A stretch of DNA of 64,000 bases from JALYRV01 sp035512575 (GTDB taxonomy: Bacteria; Acidobacteriota; Vicinamibacteria; Vicinamibacterales; SCN-69-37), in assembly GCA_035512575.1 (NCBI GenBank), contig DATKDT010000084.1, forward strand, positions 1 to 64,000, in the 5' to 3' direction. Made by a program: the position numbers and the translations under genes. The notes under the pieces are model-generated. The model saw only the letters and a list, made by a program, of their open reading frames with translations, ran no database searches and was not told where the DNA came from. Every line of letters begins with the position of its first letter. Positions within the stretch are counted from its first letter, which is position 1. Below are positions 52,929 through 61,503 of this stretch, one piece after another.

Positions 52929-54773
52929 TCAGGTCCGCGAGTGCAGCACGTACATCGGATACGTGCCGTAGGCTTTCGCGAGCGGCGTCTGACCCACGTA
53001 GAGGCACGCGAAGTCCTCCACCTGATTCGACGCGGCGAGCGCCGCAAACGCGCGGCTGCCGTACACCTGGCCTGGCGGCGTCACGGGTTCGATGCGGGCG
53101 GCGAGAGCGACGTGCGCGCCTAGATAATTCACCCGTCCCGTAACCGGGTCGCTGCACGCGTATGCCGGGCCCGCATGCACCGCGACCCGAAGGCTCAAGG
53201 TGTTCGGAAGTCCGTAGGCAGACCAATCGGTCGCTCCGAGCGCCTCACTCAGGCGGAGCGCGAATCGTCCGGTCTGCTGAACATCCCTGAACACCAGGTA
53301 GAGCCCATCCCCCCAGGTATTAGTCAGCAGGGGCTGCTCGCTCGCCGTGGCCAGCACGTCTGAGATGCGGCCCAGATAGTGCTTTACGAACCGCGGAATT
53401 TCTTCTTCGGTCAACTTACTGAACCCAGCGACGTCGGCAAACAAAATGCCGACGACCTGCGCATCGAAGCCGGACGCGTTTGCGTCCCGGCCGTCGCTGC
53501 CGGCATCCGCGCCAGCGGATGTGACACGGATCGGTGCACCTTGCTGTAGCGCGCGAAGATCCACGATCTCGACGCGGCGGTTCCGTTTGCGCCAGTACTC
53601 AACGGACGCGGCCGTGCCTCCTGCCCCGTCGCCGGGTCGGCCGTCCCACACCGCGAAGCACACCAGATCCGTCTCCAGCTCGCCGGCGCGGAGAGCCGCA
53701 AGCCCGTCGAGCAGGTGCAAGCCGTACTGGTAGGACATCGCGCCTCCCGGCATGCGCTGCTCGGAAGCCGTGACGACTTCCTTCGCGGATGCGAGCAGCG
53801 CTCGGTAGCGCGGTGCCCAGGCGGATGCCGCGGGGAAGTCCATCGAATCCCGTTCGAAATCCTCCGGGTTGTACGGCAGCACGATGTAAAGCTCCGCGCG
53901 CGGCTGGAGCGATTCCAGAAACAGAATGTCGCCGCCGGTGCCGGCGGAGGAATAACCGAAGCCGATATCGAAGCCGCGGAGCCGCTCGTCGACGGCGCGG
54001 CGGACCGCTTCTTCGAGCGCGGGGGGAAAACGAGGGGCCGGTCGCTCCGGTCGATCGATGCCATGTCCCGAAAAGAGGCCCACCGCCGGAATTGGAAAGC
54101 ACGCGTCGAACGGCGCCACGTCCGCCTGCTGATAACGCAGGATCAACCGTGCGTTGCGGCGCGTAGACACGAGGTCGCTCACGCCCGGCGCCCCGCGCGC
54201 AACCGCCTCGCGGTACCACGCTGCGGCCGCGGGAAAATCGCGCAGGAGCAGTTCCGCTTCGCCGAGCGTGGCGAGCAGCCAGTACGTGTCAGGGCGAGGT
54301 CGCCCTTCGTTCCACGACGCACGACACTGGTCGCGCACAGTCCTGGCTAGCGCACGCGATTGTTCGTGATCGCCCAATAGCAGCGCCATCGTCGCCGCGT
54401 TGATGCCGCTCCAGTACCCACTGGAGCGACGGTGCGCTTCCAGATACCATTTCAACGCGTTGGCGAGGTGCTGGCGGCGGGCGGCCACGTCCGACGTCTC
54501 GGCCCAGAGATCCTTGTACGTCCTGGCCAGGGTCCCAATCGCCTCCTCGGCTACCTGTGCGTCGGCATGACCCTCCTCCACCAGCGTGCGGAGCAGTGGG
54601 TTGGCTTGGCGGCTTGCCCCGGTGCGGGCGAGTGCAAGGCCGAGCAACTGGCGCAGGCCGCGGTGGCCCGGGAACTCGCGCAACCCCCGCGCCACGAGGT
54701 CGTACGCGGCGAGCGGCTCGGCCTGCTTCAGGAGCGCCGTGGCGCCACGCTGGTATTCCTCGACGGACCTCAT
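52929..54773 (-). CDS. TPR (DUF4071/TRAFs-binding-like) - SLOG-like - class III cyclase protein
   Basis: This 614-residue soluble protein has an N-terminal TPR region of the DUF4071 kind (about 1-205), with RGLREFPGHRGLRQLLGLALARTG and YLEAHRRSSGYWSGINAATMALLLGD. A Rossmann-type middle domain (about 205-410), SGHGIDRPERPAPRFP...GFGYSSAGTGGDILFLESL...AELYIVLPYNPEDF, resembles SLOG/LOG-like nucleotide sensors. A divergent class III cyclase domain follows (about 435-605). The metal Asp residues are kept (LFADVAGFS, NTWGDGLYLVF). The usual substrate Lys is Asn and the transition-state Asn is replaced in YLGAHVALAARIEP. It is divergent from the TIR gene with 54 bp between starts. Confidence 0.8.
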   Translation of the reverse strand: MRSVEEYQRGATALLKQAEPLAAYDLVARGLREFPGHRGLRQLLGLALARTGASRQANPLLRTLVEEGHADAQVAEEAIGTLARTYKDLWAETSDVAARRQHLANALKWYLEAHRRSSGYWSGINAATMALLLGDHEQSRALARTVRDQCRASWNEGRPRPDTYWLLATLGEAELLLRDFPAAAAWYREAVARGAPGVSDLVSTRRNARLILRYQQADVAPFDACFPIPAVGLFSGHGIDRPERPAPRFPPALEEAVRRAVDERLRGFDIGFGYSSAGTGGDILFLESLQPRAELYIVLPYNPEDFERDSMDFPAASAWAPRYRALLASAKEVVTASEQRMPGGAMSYQYGLHLLDGLAALRAGELETDLVCFAVWDGRPGDGAGGTAASVEYWRKRNRRVEIVDLRALQQGAPIRVTSAGADAGSDGRDANASGFDAQVVGILFADVAGFSKLTEEEIPRFVKHYLGRISDVLATASEQPLLTNTWGDGLYLVFRDVQQTGRFALRLSEALGATDWSAYGLPNTLSLRVAVHAGPAYACSDPVTGRVNYLGAHVALAARIEPVTPPGQVYGSRAFAALAASNQVEDFACLYVGQTPLAKAYGTYPMYVLHSRT

Positions 54774-54827
54774 ACGGCTGATGAACAACAATGTTATCGT
54801 TCTGGCGGTTTTCGCGGAAGGAGCCGA

Positions 54828-56372
54828 ATGCGGCAGGATTTCGAGGGGGACGCGTTTATCAGTTACGCGCACCTCGACAACTTCGAGCTCATCGAGGGAC
54901 ACAAGGGGTGGGTGGCCAACCTGCACCGCGCGCTGGAGGTGCGCGTCGGCCAGCTGCTCGGCAAGTCGCCACACATCTGGCGCGACCCCAAACTCCAGGG
55001 CAACGACCTGTTCGGCGAAACGCTCATCGAGAAGCTGCACCGCGTGGCGGTCCTCGTCACGGTCGTATCCCCCCGCTACGTGAAATCCGAGTGGACGATT
55101 CGCGAGTTGAAGGAATTCTATGCGGCCGCGGAAGAACAAGGCGGCATTCGCGTCGGCGACAAAGCGCGCGTCTTCAAGGTGCTGAAGACGCCGGTGCCGC
55201 TCGAGAAGATGCCGCCCGAACTGCGCATGCTGCTCGGTTACGAGTTCTTCAAGGTGGAGCCGGAGACCGGCAAGATTCGCGAGCTCGATGACGTCTTCGG
55301 CCCCGATGCGCAGCGCGAGTTCTGGATCAAACTGGACGATTTGGCGCACGATCTGGTCGCGCTGCTCGAACAGATGTACGCGGGGGACACCGCGCTCAAT
55401 CAACCTGGGCGCGGGCCTGCGGTTCTCACGCCCGCCGCCGCGATCGCCGGCAACCCCAAGGCCGCCAAGGGCGCGGTCTTCCTCGCCGAAACGACCAGCG
55501 ACCAGCGTGAACCCCGCGAACTGCTTCGGCGCGATTTGCAACAGCACGGATACACGGTGCTGCCGGCCGAGCCGCTCCCCATGGTCGCCGAAGACGCCTC
55601 CACCGTTATTCGCGAAAGCCTCGCGCGTTGCTGCCTGTCGGTTCACCTGCTGGGCCGGTCTTACAGCGTGGTGCCCGAGGGCGGTCTGATATCGCTCATT
55701 GAATTGCAGCACGAGCTCGCCGCAGCGCGTGCCGAGGACGAGACGTTTCAACGGCTGCTGTGGGCGCCGCAGGGACAACAGGTCACCGACGAGCGCCAGG
55801 TGAACCTGATCGAACGCGTGCGCCGCGATCCGCGCATGCACGATCGCGCGGACCTCCTGGAAACGCCATTCGAGGATCTGCGGACCACGGTGCAGGAGTG
55901 GCTGACGCGCGAATCGAAGAGCGCGAAACCGGGGGACCCGTCGCTGCCCGCCGGGTCGGTCCCCCAGCTGTATTTCATTGCCGAACAGCGGGATGCGGAG
56001 CTCATTCACCCGTGGGCCGACGCGCTGTTCGAACAGCGCGTCGAGGTGATCCGCCCGTGGTTCGACGGCGATGAATCCGAGATTCGCGCCTATCACGAAG
56101 AGAATCTGACGCTCTGCGACGGCGTGCTGATCTTCTACGGAGCAGGGAACGAGCTGTGGCTGCAACGCAAGCTCCGCGAGCTGCAGAAGGCGGCGGGCTA
56201 CGGCCGCGTGAAGCGACGTCCTGTGGTGGGCGTGTGCCTGATCGGGACACGTACGAGCGAGAAGGAACGGTTTCGGTCCCACGAAGCCGTTGTCATGCCG
56301 CAGTGGGACGGAGTGTCACTTCCTGCCTTGCAACCGTTCATCACGCAGCTGAAGGCGGATGCCCCTGTTTAA
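54828..56372 (+). CDS. Triple TIR-like domain protein
   Basis: This 514-residue soluble protein has an N-terminal TIR domain (about 7-180): AFISYAHLDN, WRDPKLQGND and SPRYVKSEWTIRELKEF, where E93 aligns with the catalytic Glu of NAD-cleaving TIRs. A second TIR-like domain (about 214-345) starts AVFLAETTSDQREPRELLRR and has CCLSVHLLGRSY. A third (about 373-510) has YFIAEQRDAELIHPWADALF and CDGVLIFYGAGNELWLQRKLREL. The ATG at 54828 has AAGGAG 4 bp upstream; a longer upstream frame is spurious. It overlaps the nSTAND gene by 14 bp. It probably signals or depletes NAD when its partner is triggered, which is inference. Confidence 0.85.
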   Translation: MRQDFEGDAFISYAHLDNFELIEGHKGWVANLHRALEVRVGQLLGKSPHIWRDPKLQGNDLFGETLIEKLHRVAVLVTVVSPRYVKSEWTIRELKEFYAAAEEQGGIRVGDKARVFKVLKTPVPLEKMPPELRMLLGYEFFKVEPETGKIRELDDVFGPDAQREFWIKLDDLAHDLVALLEQMYAGDTALNQPGRGPAVLTPAAAIAGNPKAAKGAVFLAETTSDQREPRELLRRDLQQHGYTVLPAEPLPMVAEDASTVIRESLARCCLSVHLLGRSYSVVPEGGLISLIELQHELAAARAEDETFQRLLWAPQGQQVTDERQVNLIERVRRDPRMHDRADLLETPFEDLRTTVQEWLTRESKSAKPGDPSLPAGSVPQLYFIAEQRDAELIHPWADALFEQRVEVIRPWFDGDESEIRAYHEENLTLCDGVLIFYGAGNELWLQRKLRELQKAAGYGRVKRRPVVGVCLIGTRTSEKERFRSHEAVVMPQWDGVSLPALQPFITQLKADAPV

Positions 56373-59208
56373 CCCGTTTCCGGGGCTTCGCGCGTTCGAA
56401 CCGGACGAAGATCATCTCTTTTTCGGACGCGAGAAAGAGATCGACGAGCTGCTCCGGCGCCTGCGCACGTCACGCTTCGTGGCGGTGGTCGGCACGTCCG
56501 GCAGCGGCAAGTCTTCATTAGTTCGTTCGGGAATGATCCCGTCGCTGGAGAGCGGCTTCATGGCAGGCGCCGGCTCGAGCTGGCGCATAGCCGTCTTGCG
56601 GCCGGGTGAAGATCCGATCGGCCACCTCGCCTCGGCGCTCGACGCAGCCCTCATCCGGGGTGGCGACCCGGAGCTCGTCGGAACCTCGCGCCTGCTGCTC
56701 GAAGTGACGCTTCGGCGCGGCACGCTTGGACTGGTGGACGCGGTCCGGCAGGCACGCCTTCCTGCCGGTGACAATGTTCTGCTCATCGTCGACCAGTTCG
56801 AGGAGCTGTTCCGGTTCCGCAACAGCCGGCAGATAGCCAACTCACGCGACGACGCGATTGCCTTCGTCAAGCTGTTGCTCGAAGCGGCCGCGCAGCAGGA
56901 CCTGCCCATCTACGTCGTGCTGACCATGCGCTCCGATTTCATCGGGGACTGCATGGCCTTCCCGGGGTTGCCGGAGGCGGTCAACGACGGACTCTATCTG
57001 GTAGGGCGCATGCCGCGCGATAGCGTGCGTCTGGCGATCACGGGCCCGGTCGCTGTGGCGGGCGGCGCGATCGCGCCGCGGCTCGTCATCCGCATCCTCA
57101 ACGCGCTCGGCGACGATAACGATCAATTGCCACTCGTGCAGCACGCGCTGATGCGCACGTGGGACCACTGGGCGGCCCGGCAGAGCGACGGACCAATCGA
57201 CGTCGAGGACTACGAGGCAGTCGGGGCCGTTCAGGACGCGCTCTCGAAGCACGCGGAGGAGGCGTACGACGAAGCGTCGACCCACGGGTTTGCCAAGCTC
57301 GCCGAAGACATCTTCGAGGCGCTGACCGACACGTTCACCGATCCACGCGGCGTGCGACGGCCGACGGCCGTGCGCGAGCTGGCGGACATCACCGGGGCGG
57401 CCGAAGAAGATGTCATCCGCGTGGTGGAGATCTTTCGCAAGCCGGGCCGCACGTTCCTGATGCCACCCCCGACGATACCGCTGACCGGAAGCTCGATCGT
57501 AGACCTGTCGCACGAGAGCTTGATGCGGGGTTGGCGCCGGCTCATCGAGTGGGCGGAACAGGAGCGCGACGCCGCGGAGTTCTACACCCGGTTGTCGCAG
57601 GCTGCGGCGTGGTACGAGCGCGGATCCGCCGGGCTCTGGCGGAACCCGGAACTCGAGCTGGCGCAGCAGTGGAAGGCAGAGACGAAGCCGACCGCGGCGT
57701 GGGCCGGCCGATACGACTCCAGCTTCGAGCGCGCGCTCGCGTTTCTGGATACGAGCCTCGCAGAGCGCGAGCGGCTCGACGCCGAGCGGGAGCGCGAGCG
57801 CCGGACGAAACTGCGCCGAACGCAGCTGGTTGCGGGTGCGCTGGCGACCTTGCTGACCATCGCCGTCGTGCTGGGCACGTATGCCTGGAACGAGCGACGG
57901 CGCGCGCAACACAACCTGGATCTCGCGCGCCAGGCGGTAGACGAGTCATTGGCCGCTGCCGACCGCGACCCGTCGCAGATCGCGGCTGACACGCCTCAGG
58001 TACAAGAGCTGCGGCGCGAGCTTCTGTCGAGGGCAGAACGTTTTTACCTGGCGTTCCTCGATCAGGAACCGCGAAGCGAGCAATCGCGACGTGACGTCGC
58101 AATTGCGCATCTGCGGTTCGGCGACATCAACCGCATGCTGGAGAAGCGCGACGAGGCCGAACGCGAATACCGGCGCGCTATCGCGGGCCTGACGGCGCTC
58201 ACCGCGGATAATCCGCGCAACGCGGGAGACCGCCGGGCGCTGGCCGGCGCCTACAACTCGCTGGGCGAGACACTGCGCCTCCAGGTGGGACGTGCCGACG
58301 ACGCGGCTCCGGCGTATGACGCCGCACGTCAGATCCAGCAGGCGCTCGTACAGCAAGATCCCGGCGCCACGCACTATCGGGAGGAGCTCGCGCGCACGCT
58401 GTCGAATCGAGGCATCCTGCGGTCAAGTGACGATGGTCGCTCGGCGGAGAGCGATTTTCGCGAATCCATGCGCCTGCTCGAACCGCTCACGGCCGGCAGC
58501 CAGCGCGCCCTCCAGGAGATCGGACGCGTTGCCAACAACCTTGCCGCCATGCTCGACAGCGCCGGCGCAGCCGAGGCGCGGGCGTTCTACGAACGCGCGG
58601 TCGCCGGTCACGAACGGCTCGTGCAGCGGTCGCCCGACAACCGGGAGTACCAGCTGGAGCTGGCCACCTTCTGCAACAATCTCGCGGTGTTCCTTCACGA
58701 TCGCGGCGAACGCGCGGCGGCGAACGCGCGCTCCCGTCAGGCGGTGGCACTCATGACCGGACTTGCGCGGCCGGCGCCGTCACTCGCCATCGAGCGCGCC
58801 GATGCATACACGCTGCAGGGCATGATCCTGCAGGCGGAGAACATCGCGGCAGCGGCGCGCGCCTATGAAGACGCACTCCAGTTGTTCGCGGAGATCGAGG
58901 GCGCGCCGGGCGTGCTGGGCCTGCCGGCGTTCCACAGGCGATTCGGTGATCTTCTGGTAAACTTGGCCGCTCTTTCGAGTGAGTCTTCACCTGTTGGTCG
59001 CAGGGTGCTGCTGCGTGCACTCGATCAGTACGTCGCGCTCGCCACGCGCGCGGCGGCATCGGGAGCAGAGTCCGAACGGCGCGCCGTGCTGGACACACTC
59101 GCACGGGTCGCTCCGGACCTCGGCGATCGCGACCGCCGGCGCCTGCTTGCGCTTCAGGAGCAACTCCGCCTCACGATGGAGGGTCGCGGCCCGTCATCCG
59201 GAAAGTAG
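56359..59208 (+). CDS. Membrane nSTAND1-type ATPase with TPR sensor region
   Basis: This 949-residue STAND NTPase has the nSTAND1 lead NPFPGLRAFEPDEDHLFFGREKEIDEL, Walker A GTSGSGKS (45-52) and Walker B VLLIVDQFEELF (D145). A winged-helix region extends to about 400 and includes DLSHESLMRGWRRLIEWA. A coiled, charged segment and one transmembrane helix (LVAGALATLLTIAVVLGTYAW, about 493-513) follow. The C-terminal ~400 residues are TPR-like helical repeats (AHLRFGDINRMLEKRDEAEREYRRAI and similar). STAND proteins oligomerise when their repeats sense a trigger. It is translated with the TIR protein through a 14-bp overlap, so TIR is the likely effector or adaptor. Confidence 0.87.
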   Translation: MPLFNPFPGLRAFEPDEDHLFFGREKEIDELLRRLRTSRFVAVVGTSGSGKSSLVRSGMIPSLESGFMAGAGSSWRIAVLRPGEDPIGHLASALDAALIRGGDPELVGTSRLLLEVTLRRGTLGLVDAVRQARLPAGDNVLLIVDQFEELFRFRNSRQIANSRDDAIAFVKLLLEAAAQQDLPIYVVLTMRSDFIGDCMAFPGLPEAVNDGLYLVGRMPRDSVRLAITGPVAVAGGAIAPRLVIRILNALGDDNDQLPLVQHALMRTWDHWAARQSDGPIDVEDYEAVGAVQDALSKHAEEAYDEASTHGFAKLAEDIFEALTDTFTDPRGVRRPTAVRELADITGAAEEDVIRVVEIFRKPGRTFLMPPPTIPLTGSSIVDLSHESLMRGWRRLIEWAEQERDAAEFYTRLSQAAAWYERGSAGLWRNPELELAQQWKAETKPTAAWAGRYDSSFERALAFLDTSLAERERLDAERERERRTKLRRTQLVAGALATLLTIAVVLGTYAWNERRRAQHNLDLARQAVDESLAAADRDPSQIAADTPQVQELRRELLSRAERFYLAFLDQEPRSEQSRRDVAIAHLRFGDINRMLEKRDEAEREYRRAIAGLTALTADNPRNAGDRRALAGAYNSLGETLRLQVGRADDAAPAYDAARQIQQALVQQDPGATHYREELARTLSNRGILRSSDDGRSAESDFRESMRLLEPLTAGSQRALQEIGRVANNLAAMLDSAGAAEARAFYERAVAGHERLVQRSPDNREYQLELATFCNNLAVFLHDRGERAAANARSRQAVALMTGLARPAPSLAIERADAYTLQGMILQAENIAAAARAYEDALQLFAEIEGAPGVLGLPAFHRRFGDLLVNLAALSSESSPVGRRVLLRALDQYVALATRAAASGAESERRAVLDTLARVAPDLGDRDRRRLLALQEQLRLTMEGRGPSSGK

Positions 59209-59232
59209 TCTCGCTGCTTAAGGGAGGTCAGG

Positions 59233-60339
59233 TTGATAACACGTGCCCTGCTGATGACTCTTCTACTGCTGCCGTCCGCTGCAGTCGCACAGGAATCCAC
59301 GTCAACGGCGCCAGTGGCGCCCGACTCCGGCGGTCCGGCATCGCAGCTCACGCTGTCACTGGCCGGCGACAACTCCACGCTTCTGACCCCGCAGCGGGAG
59401 GCATCGCGGCAACCGGCACCCCGTGAGCGACGGCGGCGCCGACCGTCCATGGTCGGATACATCGAGAACGCCAGCATTGAATCGCAGGTGCGCTTCCGGT
59501 TCGATGCGGGCTTCGGCAACAGCGTCCCTGATCGCGCGGAGTTCTTCTACGCCAAGTGCGGCTGCTATCAGCTCGACCCCGAGCCGTTCTTCGATCCCGA
59601 AGCGTCGGGGCCAGGGCCGGGTGTGCCGATAGAGCTCAATTTCCAGCAGTTTTACGCTTTCGGAGAGTACGCGCGCAGCGATCGGTTCTCGGCGTTTGCC
59701 GAACTGCCGTTTCGCGCCATTCAGCCACAGGGATTCCTCGACTTCGGGCCGGCATACGCCCCTTGGCCAGACCAGTCCGGTTTTGCCGACATCCGGTTCG
59801 GTGCCAAGGCCGGACTGTACCGCGGCGACAACGGCGCCATCACATTACAGGTGCGCGCCTCGGCTCCGACCGGCGACGCGCAGAAGGGCGCCAGCTCCGA
59901 TCTCTGGAGCATCGAACCGGCCGTGCTCTTCAGCGGCCGCCTCGCGGAGCGTGTCGGGTTCGAAGCACAGGCCGGACTATGGCATCCGTTCGGTGGATCG
60001 AATCCGGTCCCTGGCGATGACGACGATCACTTTTCAGGCGATGTCTTGTTCTATGGCGTCGGGCCGAGCTTCGATGTGATCAGCAGTGACCGCTCGAGTC
60101 TCGCCGCCGTCGTCGAGCTCGTGGGCTGGCGAGTCATCAACGGTCAGCAGACCGCGTGCACGATCGATGGAACCTGCACCTTCGACGCAAACGGGGTGAA
60201 CATCGCGAACCTCAAGCTGGGCGCGCGCGCGACTATTGCCGATCGCCATTCGATTTACGCCGGGTACGGCTGGGCGCTGACCGACGAGCAGTGGTACGCG
60301 AAAATACTTCGCGTGGAGTATCGACTGATGTTCCGGTAG
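59233..60339 (+). CDS. Predicted outer-membrane beta-barrel protein
   Basis: This 368-residue exported protein has a signal peptide (MITRALLMTLLLLPSAAVAQ), a ~60-residue low-complexity stretch, then antiparallel beta-strands ending KILRVEYRLMFR with a terminal aromatic before Arg. It resembles the transporter-like (DUF481/MetA-pathway-type) barrels; no family is secure. The TTG at 59233 is chosen because AGGGAGGT lies ~5 bp upstream and it completes the signal peptide. It is 24 bp downstream of the nSTAND gene and may be the last gene of that operon. Why an OM barrel would accompany a STAND module is unclear. Confidence 0.7.
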   Translation: MITRALLMTLLLLPSAAVAQESTSTAPVAPDSGGPASQLTLSLAGDNSTLLTPQREASRQPAPRERRRRRPSMVGYIENASIESQVRFRFDAGFGNSVPDRAEFFYAKCGCYQLDPEPFFDPEASGPGPGVPIELNFQQFYAFGEYARSDRFSAFAELPFRAIQPQGFLDFGPAYAPWPDQSGFADIRFGAKAGLYRGDNGAITLQVRASAPTGDAQKGASSDLWSIEPAVLFSGRLAERVGFEAQAGLWHPFGGSNPVPGDDDDHFSGDVLFYGVGPSFDVISSDRSSLAAVVELVGWRVINGQQTACTIDGTCTFDANGVNIANLKLGARATIADRHSIYAGYGWALTDEQWYAKILRVEYRLMFR

Positions 60340-60360
60340 GAGCACGGGCGGCGCCGCGGT

Positions 60361-61369
60361 CTACCGCCGCGGAATCTCGGGTACGCGCGGCAGTTTCAGA
60401 TAGGGCATGCGCACGGCACGGCCGTGCGCATCGCGCATCACGCTGTTGTCCACACGCAGGGCGGCAGGCGGATGGAACTGTTCGACGCCGTCGCCACTGA
60501 CGCCAAAGCCTCCAATCAACCGGCCGCCGCGATACAGCGGCACGCTGCCGGGGAACCACACGATCCCGCTCTGATTCAGGTACGCGCGATTGCCGCCGCG
60601 GCTCTGGCCCGGACCTTCCGTACACGGATTGACGGTGTCATAAACGAACAGATCGAAGAACGGTCCGGGCTTCGGCTCCTCGTCATGCAGCTGTTTCTCG
60701 AGATCGACACCGGGCGGGAACAGCGGCTGGCCGCCGAAGCTCAGCGTGCGCGCCGTCACGGCCCACCCCTGGCCGGCCGGCGGTTCCGGCTCCCACCGAT
60801 AGCGCTCGTGCGGATTCGTTTCGGCGAAGCGGCGCAGCACCTCGTATCCCTCGCGCGTGCTGAAGTAATACGCATTGCGCGCCTTGGTCATCGCGACGTC
60901 CGACGAAAACACCGTGCCGTCCGGCATGCGATACAGCGCGAGGATTTCCCCATCCCCATCCGAGATGCCCATCGTCATGCGTGCCGGCTGGTTGAACGGC
61001 AGGCGAATCATCGCGCGCGTGCGCAGCGACACGTCGACGGCCCGCGCGACGATCTGCCGGACCTCCGCTTCGGTGAGTCCGCCAGGGCGCGCGCTCGCGC
61101 GCGGGCCGATCAGGTAGTGCTCGGGCGCCTGCAGGCCATCGCGAGGCTCCACGATGAAGCGGCCGGACGAGAAGGTGCCAGGCGACGCTCCCGCGGGACG
61201 GAAGCGAAGCGCCTGGCGGATGCACGGGATTGACGTGCAGCCGCCGAAAAACGGCAGCCGGAGACCGTCGATGAAGACCGCGCCGGGCGCGCCGAGCGGC
61301 TCCGAGAAATCGAGGCCGCGGCCGGCGCCCGCCGCCGCCGCGGTCGCGGCATACTCCGCGAACTCCGGC
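60361..61369 (-). pseudogene. Haem-binding GlcG/HbpS-domain protein, 5'-truncated
   Basis: The last ~335 codons encode the second half of a two-domain exported protein. The conserved linker AVFIDGLRLPFFGG is followed by a GlcG/HbpS domain (LTEAEVRQIVARAVDVSLRTRAMIRLP...ISDGDGEILALYRMPDGTVFSSDVAMTKARNAYYFS) and a C-terminal part with QSGIVWFPGSVPLYRGGRLIGGFGVSGDGVEQ. The family normally has a signal peptide and a first GlcG domain before the linker; here homology stops at 61369, where the sequence switches to an antisense MBL fragment. The ATG at 61407 would translate that antisense DNA. The product is probably non-functional or mislocalised. Confidence 0.75.
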
Positions 61370-61477
61370 CACAAGCCGGGGCGCAGCGACGAGGAGCTCG
61401 TAGGCATCAGGCACGCCGCGCAGCGCGTCTTCGCGGCCACCGACACGGCCAGCGAAGGACAGGCGCTGCGGCTATAA
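61370..61477 (+). pseudogene. MBL-hydrolase 3' remnant (35 codons)
   Basis: The frame HKPGRSDEELVGIRHAAQ... ending in TAA matches the C-terminus of the intact MBL gene (52784-52891) over all 35 residues. About 21 of 108 bases differ (counted by eye), mostly at third positions. It starts exactly where the truncated HbpS gene breaks. It is the tail of a paralogous MBL gene whose 5' part was deleted together with the HbpS 5' end. Confidence 0.85.
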
Positions 61478-61478
61478 T
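61473..61478 (+). promoter_or_regulatory. Candidate -10 box (TATAAT) of the DUF4331 gene
   Basis: A perfect TATAAT overlaps the stop codon of the MBL remnant, 25 bp before the DUF4331 ATG, leaving room for a short leader with its GGGGGAGG ribosome site at about 61491-61498. Confidence 0.45.
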
Positions 61479-61503
61479 ACGGCCGCTTCCGGGGGAGGGA
61501 TCT

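Noticed and set aside
52892..61369. A classical integrative element carrying the TIR/nSTAND block
   Set aside because: No integrase, transposase or tRNA attachment site is visible. The flanking MBL match is only about 81% identical, which is better explained by an old paralogue and a deletion.
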